A stretch of DNA of 64,000 bases from Rathayibacter sp. VKM Ac-2856 (GTDB lineage: Bacteria; Actinomycetota; Actinomycetes; Actinomycetales; Microbacteriaceae), in contig NZ_JABMLF010000002.1 of the NCBI RefSeq assembly GCF_013205055.1, positions 1 to 64,000 of the forward strand. The letters are read 5' to 3'. Of the stretch, positions 40,027 to 48,694 are shown in pieces. The translations under genes were made by a program, and so were the position numbers. How positions within the stretch are numbered: position 1 is the first letter of the stretch; each line of letters starts with the position of its first letter. The notes beneath the pieces are model-generated. The model saw nothing but the letters and a program-made list of their open reading frames with translations, did not search any database and was not told where the DNA came from.

Positions 40027-41644
40027 GACCGTGCTGCGCGAGTCCGTGCCGCCCGGGCCCGTCGGCCCCGAGCGGGTCGTCCTGCTCGGCTACGGGCCGG
40101 TCGGCGCGCGCTTCGTCGAGGAGCTGCTGCCGTCCGTCCGCGCCGGGTCGGTCGCGCTGACCGTCGTCGGCGCCGAGCCCGACGACGCCTACAACCGCGT
40201 GCTGCTGGCCGAGTACGCGGTCGGGCGGGCGACCCGCGAGCGCCTCGACCTCGGCGACCGCGCCACCGCCGAGGCGGCCGGCGTGGTCTTCCGGCTCGGC
40301 GCCGCGGCGGTCGGCCTCGACCGGGCACGCGGCGTCGTCCGCCTGCACGACGACGAGCGCCTCCCCTACGACCGCCTGGTCTTCGCGACCGGCGCCCGGG
40401 CGAACGTGCCGACCCTCGCCGGGATGGAGCGCGCGCGCCGCGACCGGCGGGCGCGCTCGGCAGCGCCGGAGACCCTGGACCAGGGCGCGAGCCCGCTGCC
40501 CGAGCGGGTGGTCGCGCTGCGCGACCTCGACGACGCGCACGTGGTGCTCGACGCGGTGCGCGCCCGCTCCCGCATCGTGGTGCTCGGCGCCGGAGTGCTC
40601 GGGGTCGAGTTCGCGCTCGCCGCCGCCGAGCAGGGCGCCGACGTCGTGGTCGTCTTCCACGGCGACATCCCGATGGGGCGCAACCTCGATCACGGCGGCG
40701 GGCGGATGCTCGCCGCGGCCGCCCGCGCCGCCGGCGTCGACATGGTGGCGCACGCCCGCTCCGAGAGCATCCTGCTCGCCCACGACGACCTCGGCCGCGC
40801 GCACTTCCAGGCGCTGGTCTGCGCCGACGGCAAGCAGATCGAGGGCGACCTGCTCGTGCTGTCCTGCGGCGTCGGCGCGCGGACCGAGCTCGCGGCGAGC
40901 GCCGACCTCGCCGTCTCGACCGGGATCCTGGTCGACGAGCACCAGCGCAGCTGGACCGACCCCCGGGTCTTCGCGATCGGCGACTGCGCCCACGTCGCGG
41001 CCCGCGGCTCAGCGCTGCCGGACGGACGGGTGCCGGGCGGCCCGAGCGGGCTGATCGGCCCCGGCTGGCAGCAGGCCGATCGGCTCGCGGCGCGCATCGC
41101 GGCGGAGGCGGCGGGCCGCGTCGCCGACGAGCGCGTCCCCGCCGCGCGTCCGGCCGTGGTGATGCTGAAGGCCGAGGGCGTCGACCTGGTGGCGGGCGGC
41201 GATCCGACGGCCGAGCCCTGGGACGCCTGCGACGGCGTCCCGCACCCCGAGGTGACCGTCTGGGCGGATCCCGCCCGGGGCGGCTACGCCAAGCTCGTCA
41301 CGGTCGGCGGGGTGCTGCGCGGCTTCGTCTCGGTCGGGCTGCCGCGGGTCGGCGCCGAGCTGACGCTGCTGTTCGAGCGCGGCTCCGAGCTGCCGGCCGA
41401 CCGCTCGAGCCTGCTGCGGCTCGACGCGCCGGACGCGGGCGCGGCGCCGACCGGCGACCCGTTCGCTCCGGACGCGACGGTCTGCTGGTGCAACGGCGTC
41501 TCCGCCGGCACGATCGCCGACGCGGCCGCCGCGGGGCACGACACGGTCGCCTGCATCGGCTCGGCCACCCGGGCCGGCACCGGCTGCGGCGGCTGCACCG
41601 GGCGGATCGCGGAGCTGCTGGCGCGGACGGCCGTGCCGGCCTGA
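40019..41644 (+). CDS. nasB: Assimilatory nitrate reductase electron-transfer subunit (FAD oxidoreductase with BFD [2Fe-2S] domain)
   Basis: 541 residues. A pyridine nucleotide-disulfide oxidoreductase part binds FAD (ERVVLLGYGPVGARFVEELL) and NAD(P)H (RIVVLGAGVLGVEFALAAAE). The end of the FAD domain is FAIGDCAHVAARG. A C-terminal BFD-like domain carries four cysteines (CWCNGVSAGTIADA and GTGCGGCTGR) for a [2Fe-2S] cluster. It passes electrons from NAD(P)H to the NasC-type catalytic subunit. It starts inside the end of nasC and closes the rightward operon, converging with the cyclase gene. Confidence 0.93.
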
Positions 41645-41719
41645 CGCCGCCGGGGACGTGGTCTTCGGCGCCGTGCGCCGATCCGGGGCCGTTCGCTGTC
41701 GTCGACCGCCGGGGCCGTG

Positions 41720-42400
41720 TCAGCGGCCACCCACGACGGCGAACGCCCGCACGGGGAAGGTGCCGAAGCCGCGCACCTTCGGCGGCACCGCGGTGAAGCG
41801 GGCGCCGATCGCGGGCAGGGCGTCGAGGCCGGTGAGGTGCTCCACGACGTGCACGCCCGCGGCGAGGAGGAGGCTGTGCGCCGGCCGCTCGCGGGAGCCC
41901 TCGACGTCGTCGATGTTGAGGCTGTCGATGCCGACGAGCACCGCGCCGCCGGCGATCAGCGCCTCGGCTCCCGCCGCCGTGAGGTACGGCGCGCCACTGG
42001 CATAGGCGGGCGTGGCGAAGTGCGCGTCCCAGCCGGTCGAGAGCAGCACAGCGGCGCCGGACACGTCGAGGCCGTCGAGCGCGTCGCGGTCGATCCCGCG
42101 CCGTCCGGACGCCCGCGCGTCGACGACGACGGCGGGCAGGTCGACCAGTGTCTCGAGGTCGAGGCCGGCGAGGTCGGTGCCGCCCTCGTATCGGTGGAAC
42201 GGACTGTCGAGGTAGGTGCCGGTGTTGCCGATCATCTCGATGACGTCCATCGCGAACTCGGTGCCCGGTGCATAGGCGGCACGCGACGCCTCGCGGGTGA
42301 GGTGCGGGCGGATCCGCGGCGCGGGCAGACCGGGGTAGGTCACCAGCCCGTCCGCGACGGTGTGGCTCAGATCGACGATGCGGCGCGCGGAGGAGGTCAT
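41720..42400 (-). CDS. Cyclase-family hydrolase (kynurenine formamidase-like)
   Basis: 226-residue metal-dependent hydrolase of the PF04199 family. The start IVDLSHTVADGLVTYPGLP is typical; the metal motif reads GNTGTYLDSPFHRYEGG, in the subgroup where the usual HxGTHxDxPxH has Asn and Tyr in the first positions. Later GAAVLLSTGWDAHF and VGIDSLNIDD are conserved. ATG 42400 is used because the protein family starts a few residues before the first strand; the frame runs upstream into the repeat block and is not coding there. Possible substrates are N-formylkynurenine or other amides and lactones; no tryptophan-pathway gene is nearby. Confidence 0.85.
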   Translation of the reverse strand: MTSSARRIVDLSHTVADGLVTYPGLPAPRIRPHLTREASRAAYAPGTEFAMDVIEMIGNTGTYLDSPFHRYEGGTDLAGLDLETLVDLPAVVVDARASGRRGIDRDALDGLDVSGAAVLLSTGWDAHFATPAYASGAPYLTAAGAEALIAGGAVLVGIDSLNIDDVEGSRERPAHSLLLAAGVHVVEHLTGLDALPAIGARFTAVPPKVRGFGTFPVRAFAVVGGR

Positions 42401-42537
42401 GCCGTCGATCCTGCCGGTGGCAGCATCACGCCGTCCCGCGAAGAACTGCCACCCACCGCCGCCCGCCCGCCAGCCGCCTCCGCCCAGCCGCGGAACCCTC
42501 CCCGTCCGCCGCCCAGCCGCGGACCTCCCTCGGCCGC

Positions 42538-42947
42538 CACCTCCGGCACGCGAAACCACCCTCGGCACGCGGAAACCGCCCCTTCCCACGAGCCCGACGC
42601 GATTCCACGAGCCGGAGATCCCGCCGAACCCACCGCCCCTCACCTCCGGCACGCGAAACCAGCCTCGGCACGCGAGAACCCCCCATTCCCGCGAGCCCGA
42701 CGCGATTCCACGAGCCGGAGATCCCGCCGAACCCACCCCCCTCACCTCCGGCACGCGAAACCACCCTCGGCACGCGAGAACCAGCGAATCCTGCGAGCCG
42801 GAGACGAATTCACGAGCCGGAGATACCGCGGAACCCGCTAATCGCACCTCCGGCACGCGGAAAGGCCTCCGGCACGCGGAAACACCTCCGGCTCGCGGAA
42901 TGGGCCGGCTCCTGCGAGCCGGACGCGATTCCGCGAGCCGGAGGTGG
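42538..42947. repeat. Array of palindromic modules related to the 1-694 array
   Basis: About five degenerate units of roughly 95 bp, each with cacctccggcacgcgaaa, ctcggcacgcg(a/g)(a/g)aa, gcgagcc(c/g)ga and gattccacgagccggag. The last part (42845-42947) has four such modules in close order and ends in an inverted copy ccgcgagccggaggtgg. It fills the gap between the cyclase and metB genes together with a Pro/Arg-coding GC-rich stretch at 42401-42537 where nothing is recognised. Confidence 0.85.
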
Positions 42948-42963
42948 TGGAGCGGTCGCGCCG

Positions 42964-44115
42964 CTACTTCTTCGGCAGCGCCGCCGCGATGTCGGCGATC
43001 AGGTCGCTCGCGTCCTCGATGCCGACGGAGAGCCGCACCAGCGACTCCGACACCTCGAGCGGCGTGCCCTTCACCGAGGCGTGGGTCATCTCGCTCGGGT
43101 AGCCGATCAGCGACTCGACGCCGCCCAGCGACTCCGCCAGCTGGAACAGCTGGGTCGACTCCGCGAACTTGCGCGCCGCCCGCGGGGTCGCCAGCTCGAC
43201 CGACAGCATGCCGCCGAAGCCCGACATCTGGCGCTTCGCCAGCTCGTGGCCCGGGTGCGAGGGCAGTCCCGGGTAGTGCACGGCCGTCACCGCGGAGTGC
43301 TCGGCCAGGAACTCGGCGACCGCCTGCGCGTTCTTCGAGTGCCGCTCCATCCGGATGGCGAGCGTCTTGATGCCGCGCACCGTCAGCCAGGCGTCCATCG
43401 GGCTCGAGATCGCGCCGACCGCGAACTGCAGGAAGGCGACCTTCTCCGCGAGCGGACCGGAGCGCAGCGCGAGCGCGCCGCCGACCACGTCCGAGTGCCC
43501 GCCCAGGTACTTCGTCGTCGAGTGCACGACCACGTCGGCGCCGAGCGCGAGCGGCTGCTGCAGCGCGGAGGACGCGAAGGTGTTGTCGACGACCACGATC
43601 AGGTCGTGCGCGTGCGCCAGGTCGGCCAGCTCCGCGATGTCGCTGATGGTCATCAGCGGGTTCGACGGCGTCTCGACCCAGAGCATCTTCGTCTCGCCGG
43701 GGCGGATCGCGTTCTGCACCTCGCGCAGGTTCGACATGTCGACCGCGGTGTTCGAGATGCCCCAGGCCGCGTGCACCCGGTCGATCAGGCGGTGGCTTCC
43801 GCCGTAGGCGTCGTTGCCGAGGACGATGTGGTCACCGGGGGCGAGGGCCGCGCGGATCAGGGTGTCCTCCGCGGCGAGGCCGGAGGAGAACGAGTAGGCG
43901 ACGTCGGCGCCCTCGAGCGAGGCGATCAGCTCCTGGAGCGAGTCGCGGGTGGGGTTCGCCGAGCGGGCGTACTCGTAGCCACCGCGGAAGCCGCCGATCC
44001 CATCCTGGACGAAGGTCGACGTCATGTAGACGGGCGGGACGACCGCGCCGGTGGTCGGGTCGAACTCCTGACCGGCGTGGATGGCACGGGTGTCGAAGTG
44101 CTGCTTCTTGGGCAT
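42964..44115 (-). CDS. metB: Cystathionine gamma-synthase/gamma-lyase (PLP-dependent)
   Basis: 383-residue Cys/Met metabolism PLP enzyme. The N-terminal FDTRAIHAGQEFDPTTGAVV, the YEYARSANPTRDSLQELIA segment and the PLP Lys 202 in HSTTKYLGGHSD are all typical. As it lies 51 nt after cystathionine beta-synthase in the same operon, it most likely works in reverse transsulfuration, cleaving cystathionine to cysteine, though sequence alone does not separate gamma-synthase from gamma-lyase. ATG 44115 has AGGAAAG upstream. Confidence 0.93.
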   Translation of the reverse strand: MPKKQHFDTRAIHAGQEFDPTTGAVVPPVYMTSTFVQDGIGGFRGGYEYARSANPTRDSLQELIASLEGADVAYSFSSGLAAEDTLIRAALAPGDHIVLGNDAYGGSHRLIDRVHAAWGISNTAVDMSNLREVQNAIRPGETKMLWVETPSNPLMTISDIAELADLAHAHDLIVVVDNTFASSALQQPLALGADVVVHSTTKYLGGHSDVVGGALALRSGPLAEKVAFLQFAVGAISSPMDAWLTVRGIKTLAIRMERHSKNAQAVAEFLAEHSAVTAVHYPGLPSHPGHELAKRQMSGFGGMLSVELATPRAARKFAESTQLFQLAESLGGVESLIGYPSEMTHASVKGTPLEVSESLVRLSVGIEDASDLIADIAAALPKK

Positions 44116-44166
44116 GGTCGCGGGCTTTCCTGGTCGAGGGGTGGAGAAAAAGGAAGGGGGCGGCGC

Positions 44167-45588
44167 TCAGGCCGTCGCGAACGACAGGAGGTCCTGCCGG
44201 GTGATCACGGCGACGGGCTTGCCCTCGTCGGTGACGAGCAGGGCGTTCGCCTCGCTCAGGGCGGCGCGGGCGGCCGAGACGCTCTCGCCCAGGCCGATCA
44301 GGCGCAGAGCGTTCTCGGCGGACGCGCCGATCGGGTCGGTCATCGAGGCCGCCCCGCTGAAGACGCGGTCGAGCAGCTCGCGCTCGTCGACCGCTCCGAC
44401 GACCTCGCCCATCACCACGGGCGGCTCGGCGGCGAGGACGGGCAGCTGCGAGACGCCGTACGTCGTCATGATCTCGATCGCGTCGCGGACGGTGTCGCTG
44501 GGGTGCACGTGCACGAGGGCCGGCAGGTCGCCGGTGCTCGGGTTCGCGGCGCGGGCCGAGAGCACCTCGCGGACGGTGTGCTCCTCGCCGTGCTCGAGGA
44601 AGCCGTAGGAGCGCATCCAGCGGTCGTTGAAGATCTTGCCGAGGTAGCCGCGCCCGCCGTCGGGCAGCAGCACGACCACCACGTCGTCCGGTCCGAGCTC
44701 GGCCGCCGCCTTGAGCGCGACCGAGACGGCGAGACCGCTCGAGCCGCCGACGAGAAGGCCCTCCTCGCGGGCGAGGCGGCGGGTCATCGCGAACGACTCC
44801 GCGTCGCTCGAGGCGATGATCCGGTCGACCACGCTCGGGTCGTAGGCACTCGGCCAGAAGTCCTCGCCGACGCCCTCGGTGAGGTACGGCCGGCCGCCGC
44901 CGCCCGAGTAGACCGAGCCCTCCGGGTCGGCGCCGACGATCTGCACGCGGCCCTCCGACACCTCCTTGAGGTAGCGGCCGACACCGCTGATGGTGCCGCC
45001 GGTGCCGACGCCGGCGACGAAATGGGTCAGCCGGCCCGCGGTGTCGCGCCAGATCTCGGGACCGGTGGTCTCGTAGTGGCTGAGCGGCCCGTTGAGGTTC
45101 GCGTACTGGTTGGGCTTGAACGCGCCCGGGATCTCGCGCGCCAGGCGGTCCGACACGGAGTAGTAGGAGTCGGGGTCCTCGGGAGCGACGGCCGTCGGGG
45201 TGACGACGATCTCGGCGCCGTACGCGGTCAGCACGTTCCGCTTGTCCTCGCCGACCTTGTCGGGCAGGACGAAGACGCAGCGGTAGCCGCGCTGCTGGGC
45301 GACGAGGGCCAGGCCGATGCCGGTGTTGCCGCTGGTCGGCTCCACGATCGTGCCGCCGGGCAACAGCTGCCCGTCGCGCTCGGCCGCGTCGATGATGCGG
45401 GTCGCGATGCGGTCCTTCGAGGAGCCGCCGGGGTTGAGGTACTCGACCTTGACCAGGACGGTGGCCTGCACGCCGGACGCGACGGGCCCGAGCTTCACCA
45501 GCGGGGTGTCCCCGATCAGGTCGAGCACCGAATCGGCGTACGCCATCCCGGTGTCCGGGCGTGCGGGAAGAGCTCGATCGAGGGTCAT
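44167..45588 (-). CDS. cbs: Cystathionine beta-synthase
   Basis: 473-residue PLP enzyme that joins homocysteine and serine to make cystathionine. PLP Lys 58 lies in NPGGSSKDRIA; the phosphate loop is GVGTGGTISGVGRY and substrate loop EPTSGNTGIGLAL. Two CBS regulatory domains form the last 130 residues. Two starts compete. ATG 45588 has no ribosome binding site, but a TACGCT box sits at exactly -12 to -7, as expected for a leaderless mRNA. ATG 45546 gives the family-like start AYADSVLDLIGDTPLVKL. It is the first gene of the cbs-metB pair. Confidence 0.93.
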   Translation of the reverse strand: MTLDRALPARPDTGMAYADSVLDLIGDTPLVKLGPVASGVQATVLVKVEYLNPGGSSKDRIATRIIDAAERDGQLLPGGTIVEPTSGNTGIGLALVAQQRGYRCVFVLPDKVGEDKRNVLTAYGAEIVVTPTAVAPEDPDSYYSVSDRLAREIPGAFKPNQYANLNGPLSHYETTGPEIWRDTAGRLTHFVAGVGTGGTISGVGRYLKEVSEGRVQIVGADPEGSVYSGGGGRPYLTEGVGEDFWPSAYDPSVVDRIIASSDAESFAMTRRLAREEGLLVGGSSGLAVSVALKAAAELGPDDVVVVLLPDGGRGYLGKIFNDRWMRSYGFLEHGEEHTVREVLSARAANPSTGDLPALVHVHPSDTVRDAIEIMTTYGVSQLPVLAAEPPVVMGEVVGAVDERELLDRVFSGAASMTDPIGASAENALRLIGLGESVSAARAALSEANALLVTDEGKPVAVITRQDLLSFATA

Positions 45589-45746
45589 GCGGCCAGCGTA
45601 TCAACCGCGGATCGGCGGATGACGGGAGGGCCCGGCGCCCCCGCGGAGGGGTCCTCCGAGGTCGCCGACGGCGTGGCTCCGGAGCCGCCGATCCCCTATC
45701 GTGGGGGTCCTCGCGTCACCGACGACCCGGAACGGACACCGCCCGA

Positions 45747-46991
45747 ATGACCCCTCCGATCGCCGCCGCCACGCGGGGAACGACCGACGTGCGCCTGCTC
45801 AGGCTGCTCGGACCCGCCATGGTCGCCGGAGTCGCCTACCTCGATCCGGGCAATGTCGCCAGCAACATGACGGCGGGCGCCCGCTTCGGCTATCTGCTCG
45901 TCTGGGTCGTCGTCCTGGGCAACCTGATGGCCTGGCTGATCCAGTACCTCTCGGCCAAGCTCGGCCTGATGACCGGCAGGAGCCTGCCAGAGCTGCTCGG
46001 CGAGCGCCTCCGCGGCCGATGGGGCCGCCGGGCCTACTGGCTGCAGGCCGAGACCGTCGCCATCGCCACCGACCTGGCCGAGGTGATCGGCGGGGCGATC
46101 GCGCTCAACCTGCTCTTCGGGCTCCCGCTGCTCGCGGGCGGCCTGATCACCGGCGCGGTGTCGCTCGTGCTCCTCGTGATCCAGACCCGCGGCGGCGCGC
46201 AGCCGTTCGAGCGGGTCATCACCGCCCTGATGGTCGTCATCGCAGTCGGCTTCACCGTCGGCGTCGTCGTCGACCCGCCGGACGCCGGGGCGGCCGCCGC
46301 GGGGCTGCTCCCCCGCTTCGACGGCTCGGAGTCGGTGCTGCTCGCCGCGTCGATCCTCGGCGCCACCGTCATGCCGCACGCCATCTACGCGCACTCCGCC
46401 CTCGCCCGCGACCGCTTCGGCCGCGTCGACGGGGTCGTCGCGCGCAAGCGCATCCTCACCGCGACCCGGATCGACGTGACCGTCGCCCTCGCGATCGCGG
46501 GCACCGTGAATCTCGCGATCCTCCTGCTCGCGGCGCACTCGCTCTCCGGAGTCGCCGGCACCGACAGCCTCGAGGGCGCGCACGCCGCGATCGGCGCGGC
46601 GCTCGGTCCGGTCGTCGCGACGCTCTTCGCGGTCGGCCTGCTCGCCTCCGGACTCGCGTCGACCTCGGTGGGCGCCTACGCGGGCGCTGAGATCATGCAC
46701 GGGCTGCTGAACGTGCGCGTGCCGCTCGTCGCCCGCCGGGTCGTCACGCTGATCCCGGCGCTGATCGTCCTCGGGATCGGCTTCGACCCGACCCGCGCGC
46801 TGGTGCTGAGCCAGGTGGTGCTGTCGTTCGGCATCCCGTTCGCGCTCGTTCCGCTCGTCGCCCTCACCCGGAACCGCACGCTGATGGGCGACCAGGCGAA
46901 CCGCTGGTTCACCACGCTCGGCGCGGTCCTCGCCGCCGTCTTCCTGATCGTGCTGAACGGCCTGCTGCTCTGGCTCACCTTCACCGGCTGA
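45747..46991 (+). CDS. mntH: Nramp-type divalent metal (Mn2+/Fe2+) transporter
   Basis: 414-residue proton-coupled metal importer with about 11 membrane segments. The metal-binding DPGN is at residues 33-36 (YLDPGNVASNMTAG) and the helix-6 motif is ATVMPHAIYAHSAL. The conserved loop QAETVAIATDLAEVIGGAIA is also present. ATG 45747 is chosen as the family-like start; no strong ribosome binding site is seen. TATCGT near 45697 may be a -10 box. It is divergent from cbs. Manganese supply would suit the class Ib ribonucleotide reductase in this window (inference). Confidence 0.93.
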   Translation: MTPPIAAATRGTTDVRLLRLLGPAMVAGVAYLDPGNVASNMTAGARFGYLLVWVVVLGNLMAWLIQYLSAKLGLMTGRSLPELLGERLRGRWGRRAYWLQAETVAIATDLAEVIGGAIALNLLFGLPLLAGGLITGAVSLVLLVIQTRGGAQPFERVITALMVVIAVGFTVGVVVDPPDAGAAAAGLLPRFDGSESVLLAASILGATVMPHAIYAHSALARDRFGRVDGVVARKRILTATRIDVTVALAIAGTVNLAILLLAAHSLSGVAGTDSLEGAHAAIGAALGPVVATLFAVGLLASGLASTSVGAYAGAEIMHGLLNVRVPLVARRVVTLIPALIVLGIGFDPTRALVLSQVVLSFGIPFALVPLVALTRNRTLMGDQANRWFTTLGAVLAAVFLIVLNGLLLWLTFTG

Positions 46992-47031
46992 CGCAGGCCC
47001 GGCAAGCTCACTGTCCGACCCGCAGGCCCTG

Positions 47032-47195
47032 CATGCTGGTCGAGTAGCCCGCAGGGCGTATCGAGACCCACCCTGCATCGAGCACGTGGATCTCGATACG
47101 CCCTCTCCGAGGGCTACTCGATCAGCATGAAGACGAGCAGCCCTCCGCAACATGCTGGTCGAGTAGCCCGCAGGGCATATCGAGACCCCCCCCCC
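47032..47195. repeat. Palindromic repeats, catgctggtcgagtagcc family
   Basis: One full inverted pair (47032-47129) and a second left half (47152-47185) that ends in a run of ten C residues at 47186-47195. They fill most of the 46992-47318 gap after mntH; the remainder shows no gene. Confidence 0.88.
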
Positions 47196-47318
47196 GCCAG
47201 CACTCCCACCCCGCATTGATCCGATCCGGAGCCTCGCTCGTTATCCTCTGAGAGCGCCTCTCAGGCGCCTGCGCCCTCCCCGGCGCGTCACCCCGCGATC
47301 AGAACGAGAGACGCCACC

Positions 47319-47948
47319 GTGCCCAAAGACACGATGTCCGCGAAGAACCGCGCCCGCCAGGAGAAGCTCGAGGCGTACAAGCGCGAGCAGGCCAAGCGCA
47401 AGCGCAGCGGCCGGATCTGGATCTGGTCGCTCTCGGCCCTCGCCGTCGTCGCGATCGGCGGCATCGTCGCCGTCACCGTCCTCGGGAATCAGCAGATCGT
47501 CGAGGCCCGGCAGATCGACGGCCTGCAGACCTTCGAGAACGACGCGACCCACGTCGCCGGAGCGGTCGAGTACGAGCAGACTCCCCCGGCCGGCGGCCCG
47601 CACAACGCGGTCTGGATGAACTGCGGCGTCTACGACCAGCCCGTCCCCAACGAGAACGCGGTGCACGACCTCGAGCACGGCGCCGTCTGGGCCACCTACG
47701 ACCCCTCTCTCCCGCAGAGCGAGGTCGACGCGCTGATCGCCGCGATGCCCGACACCTACTCGGTCGTCTCGCCCTACGAGGGCCTCGACTCCCCGATCGT
47801 GCTCAGCGCCTGGGACGCCCAGGTCGCCATCGACTCCCCCGAGGACCCGCGCATCGACGCGTTCGTCGAGCGCTTCTGGCAGTCGTCGACCGCACCCGAG
47901 CCCGGTGCCCCGTGCACCGGAGGCATCGATGCGCCCGGCAAGCAGTAG
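47319..47948 (+). CDS. DUF3105 membrane-anchored protein
   Basis: 209 residues from GTG 47319 (ATG 47334 is an alternative). A basic, helical N-terminus (KNRARQEKLEAYKREQAKRK) is followed by one membrane helix (IWIWSLSALAVVAIGGIVAV) and an extracytoplasmic domain with the DUF3105 core: PAGGPHNAVWMNCGVYD, then VHDLEHGAVWATYD. Two Cys residues are present outside. The family's biochemical role is unknown; it is often paired with a DUF305 protein, as here, where the next gene overlaps it by 20 nt. Confidence 0.88.
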   Translation: MPKDTMSAKNRARQEKLEAYKREQAKRKRSGRIWIWSLSALAVVAIGGIVAVTVLGNQQIVEARQIDGLQTFENDATHVAGAVEYEQTPPAGGPHNAVWMNCGVYDQPVPNENAVHDLEHGAVWATYDPSLPQSEVDALIAAMPDTYSVVSPYEGLDSPIVLSAWDAQVAIDSPEDPRIDAFVERFWQSSTAPEPGAPCTGGIDAPGKQ

Positions 47949-48603
47949 GGGCCGCCTCCTCGTCGCCGCCGTCGCCGTCGTCGCACTCCTGCTCGGCGCA
48001 GCGGGCGGCTACCTCTTCGGCGCCCTCGCCCCGTTCTCGTCCTCGGCGACCCCGTCGACCACGAGCGCCGAGGCCGGCTTCGCCCGCGACATGCAGGTGC
48101 ACCACCTCCAGGGCGCCGAGCTGGCGATGATCGCCCGCGACCGCAGCGCCGACGACGAGGTGCGCACGGTCTCGACGGACATCCTCCTCACCCAGCAGCA
48201 GCAGGCCGGCCAGCTCTTCGGCTGGCTGAACTCGTGGGGCCTCCCGCAGGCCGCCCCCGAGCCCTCGATGACCTGGATGGGCCGGCCGACCCTCGCCGGC
48301 GCGGCCGACGAGCACTCCTCGATGGGCATGTCGACGGAGGACGGCGTCGTGCCCGAGAGCATGCCCGGCCTCGCGACGCCCGAGCAGATCGCCGAGCTGC
48401 GCGGCCTGACGGGCCGCGACTTCGACCGGCGGTTCCTCGAGCTGATGATCGCCCACCACCGCGGCGCCATCGACATGGCCGAGGCGCTCCTCGCCCGGAG
48501 CCGCGCGACGGTCGCCACCGACTTCGCCTCCTCCGTCGTCAAGGCCCAGGAGGCCGAGATCTCGCTGATGGAGCAGATGCTCGAGGACCGCCCGGCCGCC
48601 TGA
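47929..48603 (+). CDS. DUF305 protein, exported
   Basis: 224 residues from ATG 47929, with GGAGG 5 nt upstream inside the previous gene. An N-terminal membrane/signal segment (RLLVAAVAVVALLLGAAGGY) is followed by two ferritin-like helical repeats, each with the DUF305 HH motif: FARDMQVHHLQGAELAM and FLELMIAHHRGAIDMAE. Met- and His-rich sequence (EHSSMGMSTEDG) between them suggests metal, possibly copper, binding (inference). It forms an operon with the DUF3105 gene. Confidence 0.88.
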   Translation: MRPASSRGRLLVAAVAVVALLLGAAGGYLFGALAPFSSSATPSTTSAEAGFARDMQVHHLQGAELAMIARDRSADDEVRTVSTDILLTQQQQAGQLFGWLNSWGLPQAAPEPSMTWMGRPTLAGAADEHSSMGMSTEDGVVPESMPGLATPEQIAELRGLTGRDFDRRFLELMIAHHRGAIDMAEALLARSRATVATDFASSVVKAQEAEISLMEQMLEDRPAA

Positions 48604-48622
48604 CCGCCGCCCCGCGCGCACA

Positions 48623-48682
48623 ACATCGGCGGGGAGCCGCCCTCATCCCTGATCGGCGATGAGGAGCCGTCTCAGCCGATGT
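48623..48682. terminator. Bidirectional terminator between converging operons
   Basis: Outer arms ACATCGGC (48623-48630) and GCCGATGT (48675-48682), inner arms CCTCATC (48641-48647) and GATGAGG (48658-48664), form a long interrupted stem between the DUF305 stop and the ABC exporter stop at 48695. Confidence 0.75.
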
Positions 48683-48694
48683 CGTGCACGCTCC

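Noticed and set aside
47186-47195. Run of ten C residues as a phase-variation tract
   Set aside because: It is in the middle of an intergenic repeat, over 120 bp from the next start, and not at a promoter or in a coding frame.
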